A stretch of DNA of 62,057 bases from a virus. The stretch spans positions 1 through 62,057 of the IMG/VR virus record IMGVR_UViG_3300011113_000163. One strand, 5' to 3'. The translations under genes were made by a program, and so were the position numbers. The notes below the pieces were generated by a model. That model worked only from the letters and a program-made list of their open reading frames with translations. It searched no databases and was not told the DNA's origin. Positions 36,941-43,760 of the stretch are shown here, one piece after another (within the stretch, counting starts at the first letter, position 1; each line of letters starts with the position of its first letter).

Positions 36941-37743
36941 GCTATTTTATTGATTGGCGCGACTATGTAAGACAACCGCGCATTAAAAGTTTAATTGAAA
37001 GCAAAGGTATAGAAGCTGCTCGCCAAGAATACATTCGCGAATCAAACAAAGCAATGTGGGATGACCCATTCGTTATTAACGAAAGTCTATATAGTTCTGC
37101 AGATCCAACTACAGCCGCGGCCGGTGCCGGTGGAGATAGTGCTGCTATCGTAGGGCATGTAGCTGAAGTTAGTAGATTTTCATGGGCTAGCACAGTGACA
37201 AATGACGTAACCGGATCTAATGGAGATGGTTTACATGGATATTATTTTGAAGTTGCTGCATATAACGGTAGTGTCGATTTTTCATTTAACCACGTAAATT
37301 CTACTAAGAGATTTAGATTTTATTTTGTATCATCTTCTACTACTGGATTTACTGCTACAAATACAACTGGTATTGCTGGTATAGTAACAGCTTCGTATAC
37401 TAGAACCACTGAAACTACTCCGGTAACTGGAAGCTTATTAAGTAAATTATATACAGCAATATTAGGACAAAGTGCTACTGCGGTAGTTGCAGGATTTACA
37501 AATACAATTGCTCCTAGTACATTATTTGCGCCTACAATGTCTGCAGGTAGTAGTTCATTGACGTTAGTACACGTTAATAAAGGCGGAGTTCCTAATATTT
37601 CTAGTACAGTGCCAACAGTATCAGCATCTGTAAGTGTAGTTACTAACGGATTAGATAGATATTGGGGAACATCAGCCGCGATGCCTGGACCAACGTTTGA
37701 CGGATTTGTATCGCCATATACAACATTGGCACGTAGAGGATAA
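36937..37743 (+). CDS. Head protein with helical propeptide-like N terminus
   Basis: A 268-residue protein of two unlike halves. Residues 1-49 are helical and charged and end in a VINE-SL site (E49-S50) of the gp21 cleavage type. Residues 50-268 are Ser/Thr/Gly/Ala-rich beta sequence, compatible with a small capsid-bound or decoration domain. The hinge position of the site suggests that a propeptide is removed during maturation. It starts within an ATGA overlap, and the protease gene follows at once. Confidence 0.6.
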   Translation: MSYFIDWRDYVRQPRIKSLIESKGIEAARQEYIRESNKAMWDDPFVINESLYSSADPTTAAAGAGGDSAAIVGHVAEVSRFSWASTVTNDVTGSNGDGLHGYYFEVAAYNGSVDFSFNHVNSTKRFRFYFVSSSTTGFTATNTTGIAGIVTASYTRTTETTPVTGSLLSKLYTAILGQSATAVVAGFTNTIAPSTLFAPTMSAGSSSLTLVHVNKGGVPNISSTVPTVSASVSVVTNGLDRYWGTSAAMPGPTFDGFVSPYTTLARRG

Positions 37744-37747
37744 TAAA

Positions 37748-38353
37748 ATGTCTAAACAATTAATTGTCGATTATAGTTTATTTGAAGTATCGCCTCAGGC
37801 TATTAACGAATCATTAGCTAACAATAATGGTAAATTAGTCGTTACAGGCGTTCTTCAAAGAGCAGATGCACGTAACCAAAACGGTCGTGTATATCCAATG
37901 GAAACATTAATGCGTGAAGCAAAAAAATATCAATCAACATATATTGCTGAGCGCAGGGCGTTAGGAGAATTAGACCATCCAGATAGCTCAGTGGTTAATT
38001 TAAATAACGTATCTCATAACATTTTATCTATGGGATGGAACGGCAATGATTTAGTAGGTACTGTTGAAGTATTACCGACACCGTCTGGTAACATTTTAAA
38101 AGCGTTGTTTCAATCGGGAATTAAATTAGGTATTAGTTCACGTGGTTTAGGTTCTGTAAAAGAAGTTATGCGCGAAGGAAATACTGCAATGGAAGTTCAA
38201 CCCGACTTTGAGTTGATTGCATTTGATTTTGTAAGTAATCCTTCGACCCATGGGGCATTCCTTTCACCTGTTAACGAATCTGTTAATAAAAATACATCTA
38301 ACAAATACGGAAATATCGAACGTATTATTTCCGATATAATTATGGAGTTCTAA
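37748..38353 (+). CDS. 21: Prohead maturation protease gp21
   Basis: T4 gp21-type serine protease (201 residues, T4: 212), which cuts scaffold, capsid and core proteins after (L/I)xE during head maturation. The active-site segments are GELDH77P and GIS130S131RG, matching the His and Ser of the herpesvirus-like assemblin fold. A third conserved segment is FELIAFDFVSNPSTHGAF. I start it at 37748 (ATG after AGGATAATAAA). An upstream extension lacks protease character. AINE-S (E21) and PVNE-S (E177) flank the protease core and are likely self-cleavage sites, as in T4. Confidence 0.93.
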   Translation: MSKQLIVDYSLFEVSPQAINESLANNNGKLVVTGVLQRADARNQNGRVYPMETLMREAKKYQSTYIAERRALGELDHPDSSVVNLNNVSHNILSMGWNGNDLVGTVEVLPTPSGNILKALFQSGIKLGISSRGLGSVKEVMREGNTAMEVQPDFELIAFDFVSNPSTHGAFLSPVNESVNKNTSNKYGNIERIISDIIMEF

Positions 38354-38354
38354 C

Positions 38355-38633
38355 ATGGCAGCACCAAATAGAGGTTTAGTAGATTTAGCTCATTCATCTG
38401 CATATGGTCCAAGTAATCCAGGCCAATTAGGCACTGGAACTATTTTAGGAACTAACATTTCTCCTATAGCAAATGCACAATTAGGTAATCCAAAGAACGG
38501 TAAAAAGTTTTTTAATAGCTTATTTGACTCATCACATGCTAGTTTATACGGGCCATTCAATGTACCGGGCAAAAGAGGTACAGGTATAATGCCAGATGTA
38601 TTTGGAAACATTCCTAGAGAGATTAATATTTAA
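38355..38633 (+). CDS. Small Gly/Asn/Pro-rich head-region protein
   Basis: A 92-residue protein with low helix content. An SAYGPSNPGQLGTGTI-type segment is echoed later by ASLYGPFNVPGKRGTGIM, so the protein looks like an internal duplication (units about 45 residues apart). I recognise no family. It starts one base after the protease stop. A structural peptide of the head or neck is the likely class. Confidence 0.6.
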   Translation: MAAPNRGLVDLAHSSAYGPSNPGQLGTGTILGTNISPIANAQLGNPKNGKKFFNSLFDSSHASLYGPFNVPGKRGTGIMPDVFGNIPREINI

Positions 38634-38641
38634 AGGATAGT

Positions 38642-38968
38642 ATGTCAAACTTAAAATCAAGATATGCTCAATTGTTTGCAGGTAAACTTAAATCAAACGA
38701 TAAAAAATTAATATCGGAAGGGTTTGAAGATTTGCAAGGAGTAGCTGATCAGTTATCAGAACTTTATGATCAAGTATATGCTTTTGAGGAAGCTTTGATA
38801 AACATGTTAGATGATCTTGAAGTAGCAGAGCCAGAAAATACTATGTATAAACAATTAGGAGCACAGGCGAGTAGATATACTAAAGCAGTGATAACTAATA
38901 TGGATGGTGTTTCTAAAATAATAGACAAATTAGAAAAAATAGGATCTATGCAAAATGAAGAAATTTGA
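38642..38968 (+). CDS. Small prohead-core-like protein A
   Basis: A 108-residue acidic helical protein with a long coiled-coil segment (DLQGVADQLSELYDQVYAFE). A KLISE-GF site (E26-G27) sits near the N terminus. AAAGGATAG is a good Shine-Dalgarno. It overlaps the next gene by 14 bases. Position between gp21 and gp22, composition and the cut site fit a core protein like T4 gp67/gp68, though no sequence homology is claimed. Confidence 0.6.
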   Translation: MSNLKSRYAQLFAGKLKSNDKKLISEGFEDLQGVADQLSELYDQVYAFEEALINMLDDLEVAEPENTMYKQLGAQASRYTKAVITNMDGVSKIIDKLEKIGSMQNEEI

Positions 38969-39359
38969 ACAACAATTACTAAAAAACATACTTAATGAAA
39001 ATGTAGGTATGGATGATGAAAAGAAAGTTACTAGCGAAGAAAAGCGTAATTTCCTACGTGCCGTATCAGAATACCACAAGTTAGGTGAAATGATTTATCG
39101 TGCACAAGGCTTAAAAGAAGTAGCCGAAACATTACAGAACATTGTCACTACTGCTGAAAACTTAACAATACAAGAGTCAGAACATTGGTTTGATAATGTT
39201 ACAGTATCACGCCATATGAAGCAAATGAATGAAGCTTATAAAGTATTTGAAAAAACTGCACAGGAAATGTCAGGAATGCAACAACGTTTAGAAGCTGCAT
39301 ATGAAGACATGGGTATGGTATTAAACAAGTATTATAAAGTTAACGAAGCCTTAAAATAA
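38955..39359 (+). CDS. Small prohead-core-like protein B
   Basis: A 134-residue charged, helical protein. The N-terminal 15 residues (MKKFEQQLLKNILNE, then N) again have the targeting-peptide layout ending in LNE. The rest is helix with coiled-coil character (VFEKTAQEMSGMQQRLEAAY). It overlaps the preceding core-like gene by 14 bases and probably acts with it. No specific family is recognised. Confidence 0.6.
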   Translation: MKKFEQQLLKNILNENVGMDDEKKVTSEEKRNFLRAVSEYHKLGEMIYRAQGLKEVAETLQNIVTTAENLTIQESEHWFDNVTVSRHMKQMNEAYKVFEKTAQEMSGMQQRLEAAYEDMGMVLNKYYKVNEALK

Positions 39360-39384
39360 TTTGTAATTTTAAATAAAAGTTATT

Positions 39385-39393
39385 ATATTAATA
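39385..39393 (+). promoter_or_regulatory. One-mismatch late element before bS21
   Basis: ATATTAATACAAAATA differs from the element at one core base and lies 14 bases before the bS21 ATG, the usual distance. A weak TTGTAA-17-TATATT host-type promoter (39361-39389) overlaps it. Confidence 0.4.
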
Positions 39394-39407
39394 CAAAATA
39401 AAAAGTT

Positions 39408-39662
39408 ATGAGTAAAAAACAAAAACATTTTGAAAGCATTATTCCTGGATCAATGACCGGAGTACGTGTTCCAAAGTTACCTTTCGACGATGGTAAAAGA
39501 GATCTTTCATTTGCGTTACGTAAATGGAAGAAAATGGTTAAAGATTCTAAGATTTTAATTGAGTTAAAGGATCGAACCGAATACATTAAACCATCCTTTA
39601 AGAAAAAGGAGCAACGTAAACGTAGTGCTTATTTACAACGAAAGCAATCAGAAAACATGTAG
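39408..39662 (+). CDS. rpsU: Phage-encoded ribosomal protein bS21
   Basis: An 84-residue homologue of small-subunit protein bS21, which sits on the 30S platform by the 3' end of 16S rRNA, where anti-Shine-Dalgarno pairing occurs. The family pattern is complete: VRVPK, then FALRKWKK (E. coli ALRRFKR), SKILIELKDRTEYIKPS, and a basic tail KKKEQRKRSAYLQRK. DRTEYIKPS and SAYLQ look closest to Bacteroidota S21 as I remember it (ARTAFIKPS, AAYIQ). Y75 aligns with the Bacteroidota tyrosine implicated in occluding the anti-Shine-Dalgarno. An N-terminal extension of about 18 residues is unusual. No Shine-Dalgarno is seen before its start. A terminator follows, then scaffold and capsid genes. Confidence 0.88.
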   Translation: MSKKQKHFESIIPGSMTGVRVPKLPFDDGKRDLSFALRKWKKMVKDSKILIELKDRTEYIKPSFKKKEQRKRSAYLQRKQSENM

Positions 39663-39678
39663 TTGTAAAAAAATTAAA

Positions 39679-39708
39679 AAAAAAGATGTCAGAGACGGCA
39701 TCTTTTTT
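39679..39708 (+). terminator. Rho-independent terminator after bS21
   Basis: A 12-bp stem, AAAAAAGATGTC / GGCATCTTTTTT, with a six-base loop AGAGAC and one T-G wobble. A-tract and T-tract flanks make it able to work in either direction. Confidence 0.85.
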
Positions 39709-39831
39709 ACTATCGTGTATATATATAATTGTCTTGATACTATATCTCAATATATAGTCACTCTAAATTATTTTTATATCTTTATTAAGATTCCAATAAT
39801 CTTATTTCCAAATTAAATACGAGGAAAAGCA
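39709..39831 (+). promoter_or_regulatory. Leader region of scaffold-capsid genes
   Basis: This stretch between the terminator and gp22 must hold the promoter for gp22 and gp23 if the terminator is efficient. A one-mismatch late element, ATCTTTATTAAGAT, lies at 39778-39786, 45 bases before the ATG. A GAGG Shine-Dalgarno lies at 39821-39824. No convincing host-type -35/-10 pair with proper spacing is seen. Confidence 0.45.
39821..39824 (+). promoter_or_regulatory. Shine-Dalgarno of gp22
   Basis: GAGG seven bases before the ATG (context TACGAGGAAAAGCAATG). It is among the clearer sites in the window and one of two in the gene pair after bS21. Confidence 0.7.
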
Positions 39832-40731
39832 ATGAACAAATTGTTAAAAGAGGCTATTGCTGATGCTAAAGCTGTACGCGAAACTGCACTAGCAAATGCC
39901 AAAATTGCATTAGAAGAAGCTTTCACTCCAAGACTCCAAAGCATGTTATCTGCTCGCTTATCTGAAGCTGATGATGAGATGTACGACGAAGAAGAAGAAA
40001 TTGAAGCACCGGCTCCAGAAGTAACTGAAGAAGGTGAAGAAAATGACACTGACGGTACACCTGATCCAGGCCCAGCTATTGAAGAAGAAGATGAAATGGG
40101 AGAGGAAGAATTGGATTTAGAAGCGATCATTCGTGAACTTGAAGGTGACGAAGAAGTAACCGAAGAGGACCTAGATTCTTCAGACATCGGAACTGGTGAT
40201 AACAAAGTAGATGCATATTCATCTACAACAGAAGATCCAGGAGAAGGTGAAATTTCAATCGACGAAATCATTAATGCTTTACGCGAAGCAGAAGGTGAAG
40301 ACGAAGAAATGAAAGAAGAAGAAGAAAAGGAAATGAAAGAAGAAGAAGAAAAAGAAACTAACGAAGAAGCTGAAAAAGAATTAGAAGAAGCTATTCGTGT
40401 TATCAAATTCTTGAAAAACAAAATTAACGAAGTAAATCTTCTTAATGCAAAACTATTATTTTCTAACAAGTTGTTTAGAAACTATGAATTAAATGAATCA
40501 CAAAAAATGAAAGTTATTGAAAACTTTGATCGTGCAAATAATTTGCGTGAAGTTAAGTTAGTATTTAGCACATTGTGTGAATCTTTAACTGTTTCTAAAA
40601 CAGCAAAAAAACAAAACATTAAAGAAGGCTATGCTTCTAAACCAACACGTAGTACTGCTCCAAAGAAAGAAATTCTTTCTGAAGGTAATACTTTAGCTGA
40701 ACGTTGGAAGAAATTGGCTAATTTAAAGTAA
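39832..40731 (+). CDS. 22: Prohead scaffold protein gp22
   Basis: The major scaffold of the prohead (299 residues, T4: 269), which is degraded by gp21 before DNA packaging. The N terminus, MNKLLKEAIADAKAVRETAL followed by ANAKIALEE, is conserved among T4-like gp22 proteins. The middle (residues about 45-190) is extremely acidic with long Glu/Asp runs, and the C-terminal part is helical. Many (L/I)xE sites are present, for example KINE-V, ELNE-S and ILSE-G. It directly precedes the capsid gene, as in T4. Confidence 0.9.
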   Translation: MNKLLKEAIADAKAVRETALANAKIALEEAFTPRLQSMLSARLSEADDEMYDEEEEIEAPAPEVTEEGEENDTDGTPDPGPAIEEEDEMGEEELDLEAIIRELEGDEEVTEEDLDSSDIGTGDNKVDAYSSTTEDPGEGEISIDEIINALREAEGEDEEMKEEEEKEMKEEEEKETNEEAEKELEEAIRVIKFLKNKINEVNLLNAKLLFSNKLFRNYELNESQKMKVIENFDRANNLREVKLVFSTLCESLTVSKTAKKQNIKEGYASKPTRSTAPKKEILSEGNTLAERWKKLANLK

Positions 40732-40740
40732 TTAACAAAC

Positions 40741-40746
40741 AAGAGG
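40741..40746 (+). promoter_or_regulatory. Shine-Dalgarno of gp23
   Basis: AAGAGG seven bases before the capsid ATG, followed by an A-run. It is a clear site for the most abundant phage protein. Confidence 0.7.
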
Positions 40747-40753
40747 AAAAAAA

Positions 40754-42472
40754 ATGAATTTAAATTCTTTGTTACCTCATGATGCTCAAGCAAATCAAAA
40801 TGCAGTATCTATCCAACTTGAAAAGAAGTGGGCACGTACTGGTCTTTTGGAAGGCTTAAGCAATGAGGTTGAGCGCAAGGGCATGGCTGTTCTTTTAGAG
40901 AACCAAGCTAAGCAACTTGTAACTGAAGCTAACTCTACTGGTACTGATTCAAATGCTGAACAGTGGGCTGGTGTAGCTTTACCATTAGTACGTCGTATCT
41001 TTGCTGAAATTGCTGCAAAAGATTTCGTTAGTGTACAACCAATGAACCTACCATCGGGTCTTGTATTCTATTTGGATTTCAAATATGGTACTGCTCAAGG
41101 TATTCAACGCGGTGGTTCTGCATCTGGTAACGACTTTTTAACTGGTCAAGGACGTAACTCTCAAGCTGACTCTGTATTCGGTATCACCGATTCAGATCGT
41201 GGTGGTTCTGCTCCTAGCGAAGGTCTTTACGGTGCTGGACGTTTTGGTTATTCTGTTAACAACGTAACTGCATCATTAGGTCAATTAGGTGCTACTGCAG
41301 CAACTCAAGCACAAACTGGTTCTGTAGCAGTTGGTACTGGTGTATTCACTAGTGGTACTGGTTTAACACAAACACAGTTTGATTGGTTTACTAACTTCAA
41401 TGCAGAATTTTCTGCTTCTGTAGTTGCTAACGGTCTATCTGGATTTGTAGTATTATCTGTTCCGACAGCATCACTTTCAGGCTTTGATTCAAAAGGTATT
41501 CGCGGATTTAACGTTCAGGCTACTAACATCACTGGATTCTATCCTGAATTTACCCGTTTATCACCGACTAAGAGTCATATCCAATTCTTAGTAGACCCTG
41601 CAGTTGACTTTAATGCTCCAGTAGTAGTTTATCATAAGCAACCGCTTGATAACAGCCGTGGTGATTTTGAAGATCCAACAGCTATTGGAAACAATACAAA
41701 CTCAAGCACAAACTTAGCTATTCCAGAAATTAACTTAGAACTTCGTTCTGAAGCAATCGTTGCTAAGACACGTAAGTTAAAAGCTATTTGGTCTCCTGAG
41801 TTTGCTCAAGACTTAAATGCTTACCACTCAATTGATGCTGAAGCAGAATTGACTAGCATGTTGTCTGAGTATATTTCACAAGAAATTGATCTTGAGATTT
41901 TAGATATGTTGATCCAAAACGCTCAAACAACTGAGTATTGGTCAGCTCAAATCGGTTATGTATATGATTCTGCTACTAGCGCATTTGTAAATGCCGCTAC
42001 TGCAGGTCAAGCATATAACCAAGGTACTTGGTTCCAAACTTTAGGAACTAAAATCCAAAAAGTATCTAACAAAATTCATCAGTTAACTATGCGCGGTGGA
42101 GCGAACTTCTTAGTATGTTCTCCAACTGTAGCAACTATCCTTGAGTCTATCCCAGGATATGCTGCTGATACTGACGGTAACAAGATGAACTTTGCAATGG
42201 GTGTACAAAAAGTAGGTGCTATTAACAACCGTTATCAAGTATATAAGAATCCTTATATGACTGAAAACACTATCCTTTTAGGATACCGTGGATCTCAGTT
42301 CCTTGAAACTGGTGCTGTTTATGCTCCATATGTTCCATTGATGATGACTCCACTTGTTTATGACCCAACTAACTTCACTCCACGTAAGGGTGTAATGACT
42401 CGTTACGCTAAGAAGATGGTTCGTCCTGAATTCTATGGTAAGATCTGGGTTGGTGGATTAAATCAACTTTAA
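40754..42472 (+). CDS. 23: Major capsid protein gp23
   Basis: HK97-fold major capsid protein (572 residues, T4: 521). The most diagnostic block is LVRRIFAEIAAKDFVSVQPM then NLPSGLVFYLDFKYG (residues about 76-115), the same arrangement as in T4 and cyanophage gp23. The central part (150-300) is variable. The C-terminal half has conserved LELRSEAIVAKTRKLKAIW and FTPRKGVMTRYAKKMVRP segments. Processing by gp21 probably occurs after LVTE58, before ANSTGTDSNAEQW, close to the T4 cut after residue 65. Codon use here is smoother than in the neighbours (more GGT, CGT, AAC), as expected for a very highly expressed gene. No second vertex gene (gp24) is seen. Confidence 0.96.
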   Translation: MNLNSLLPHDAQANQNAVSIQLEKKWARTGLLEGLSNEVERKGMAVLLENQAKQLVTEANSTGTDSNAEQWAGVALPLVRRIFAEIAAKDFVSVQPMNLPSGLVFYLDFKYGTAQGIQRGGSASGNDFLTGQGRNSQADSVFGITDSDRGGSAPSEGLYGAGRFGYSVNNVTASLGQLGATAATQAQTGSVAVGTGVFTSGTGLTQTQFDWFTNFNAEFSASVVANGLSGFVVLSVPTASLSGFDSKGIRGFNVQATNITGFYPEFTRLSPTKSHIQFLVDPAVDFNAPVVVYHKQPLDNSRGDFEDPTAIGNNTNSSTNLAIPEINLELRSEAIVAKTRKLKAIWSPEFAQDLNAYHSIDAEAELTSMLSEYISQEIDLEILDMLIQNAQTTEYWSAQIGYVYDSATSAFVNAATAGQAYNQGTWFQTLGTKIQKVSNKIHQLTMRGGANFLVCSPTVATILESIPGYAADTDGNKMNFAMGVQKVGAINNRYQVYKNPYMTENTILLGYRGSQFLETGAVYAPYVPLMMTPLVYDPTNFTPRKGVMTRYAKKMVRPEFYGKIWVGGLNQL

Positions 42473-42510
42473 TTGTTAATTAATAATTAATAATTGTTTA
42501 GTTTGTAAAG

Positions 42511-42532
42511 AGGCGGCTTCGGTCGCCTTTTT
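42511..42532 (+). terminator. Rho-independent terminator after capsid gene
   Basis: A 7-bp stem AGGCGGC / GTCGCCT (one wobble) closed by a stable TTCG tetraloop in C(TTCG)G context, followed by five Ts. Confidence 0.9.
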
Positions 42533-42544
42533 ACTTTTCAAAGG

Positions 42545-42553
42545 ATATTTATA
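42545..42553 (+). promoter_or_regulatory. Late element copy
   Basis: GGATATTTATACGAAAGG, directly after the capsid terminator and 15 bases before the PhoH ATG. It restarts transcription. Confidence 0.65.
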
Positions 42554-42568
42554 CGAAAGGTATAAGTT

Positions 42569-43249
42569 ATGGAACAAGCTACTAAGTTATCAAATTTCGA
42601 TAAACGCAAACCGAAGAATCCAATCAAGTTTGCTATTGAATTAAATGAAGAACAAAAACAGGCTAAGGCGTTAATATATGACAATCCAGTTGTATTGTTA
42701 AAAGGCCAGGCTGGTTCGGGTAAAACATTGGCAGCTTGTCAGTGTGCAATAGACATGTTCTTTAAACGCGAAATAGAAAAAATTGTAATTACGAGGCCTA
42801 CAGTATCTAAAGAAGAGATTGGATTCTTGCCAGGAGATCTTAAAGAAAAAATGGATCCATGGTTAGCTCCTATTTATTCTAATTTATATCTTTTATACAA
42901 TCGTGAGAAGATCGATAAAATGGTCGCAAATGGAGAAATTGAAATTGTACCATTTGCGTTTATGCGTGGTAGAACATTTCCTAATACATTTGTTATTGTA
43001 GATGAATGTCAAAATATTACACATGGACAGACTGAAATGATGTTAGGTAGATTGGGCCGAGGTGGTAAAATGGTTTTCTGTGGAGATATTAGTCAAACGG
43101 ACTTAAAAAATAAAAAAGATTCTGGTATTAGCTTCTTTGCACGATTGGAAGAAAATGTAAAAGGTGTTAAAATACATGTTCTTAAGACCAATCATCGCCA
43201 CGAAATTGTTGAGCCAATTCTTAAAATTTACAGTGAATATAGAGACTAA
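42569..43249 (+). CDS. phoH: PhoH-like P-loop NTPase
   Basis: A 226-residue PhoH-family ATPase, common in marine and freshwater phages and related to the N-terminal half of RNA/DNA helicases. Walker A is G46-QAGSGKT. A conserved ITRPTVSKEEIGFLPGD segment follows near residue 72. Walker B is IVD145ECQN, and a sensor-type FCGDISQTDL lies near 170. The physiological role in phage infection is unresolved, and an RNA-related function is the current view for bacterial relatives. It stands alone between the capsid terminator and the second fibre locus, with its own late element. Confidence 0.92.
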   Translation: MEQATKLSNFDKRKPKNPIKFAIELNEEQKQAKALIYDNPVVLLKGQAGSGKTLAACQCAIDMFFKREIEKIVITRPTVSKEEIGFLPGDLKEKMDPWLAPIYSNLYLLYNREKIDKMVANGEIEIVPFAFMRGRTFPNTFVIVDECQNITHGQTEMMLGRLGRGGKMVFCGDISQTDLKNKKDSGISFFARLEENVKGVKIHVLKTNHRHEIVEPILKIYSEYRD

Positions 43250-43348
43250 GTGTACGGTATTAAATTAGATATCATGTAACACTTGTAGATAGCAATAAAC
43301 GAAGTAATTGCTATATAAAAATATTAGAATCTTAACATAGTTACATAC
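43250..43348 (+). other. Gap after PhoH with a stem-loop
   Basis: This intergenic stretch holds an 8-bp inverted repeat, ATAGCAAT (43289-43296) and ATTGCTAT (43307-43314), around a ten-base loop. There is no T-tract, so it is a weak terminator candidate or an mRNA 3' end structure. Confidence 0.35.
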
Positions 43349-43357
43349 ATATTTATT
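43349..43357 (+). promoter_or_regulatory. Late element copy
   Basis: ACATATTTATTTATAAAA, with a second overlapping TATTTATA at 43354-43361. It ends 16 bases before the ATG of the 128-residue protein. Confidence 0.55.
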
Positions 43358-43373
43358 TATAAAAAAGTAAACT

Positions 43374-43760
43374 ATGGCAGCAGGTAAATACTCATTCATT
43401 ATTGAACAAGGTTCAACAGTGGATTTTCAAGTACAATATAAAGATTCTACAGGTACGCCGGTAGACTTGACCGGATATTCTGGAAAAATGCAGATACGAT
43501 CTGCGTTTGCAGATGCAAATCCAACTACATATATTACATTGTCAAGTTCACTGGCTAGTGACGGTACCGGATTAAATTTTAGTGGTAGTAACGGAATTAC
43601 TCCATTAACATCAGGTTCGATAGGAGTTTACATATCAGCCGTGTCTAGTTCCGCATTTACATTTACATCTGCTAAGTATGATTTAGAAATAGTGTCTGGC
43701 AGTAGAGTTACACGTATATTAGAAGGCAATGTTAATTTAAGTTTAGAGGTGACACGATAA
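43374..43760 (+). CDS. Fibre-locus BppU-like small protein
   Basis: A 128-residue beta-sandwich protein. The opening AAGKYSFIIEQGSTVDFQVQY followed by VDLTGYSGKMQIR is typical of a conserved phage family placed before fibre genes, related in pattern to the N-terminal domain of BppU-type baseplate proteins. It probably links the fibre to the tail. The stop overlaps the start of the large fibre gene (TAATG), suggesting equal translation of both. Confidence 0.7.
   Translation: MAAGKYSFIIEQGSTVDFQVQYKDSTGTPVDLTGYSGKMQIRSAFADANPTTYITLSSSLASDGTGLNFSGSNGITPLTSGSIGVYISAVSSSAFTFTSAKYDLEIVSGSRVTRILEGNVNLSLEVTR

Noticed and set aside
39813-40469. Long Ser-rich reading frame on the minus strand opposite gp22
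   Set aside because: It mirrors the Glu/Asp-rich codons of the scaffold gene (GAA read as TTC, GAT/GAG as Ser codons) and has no start signal or family pattern.
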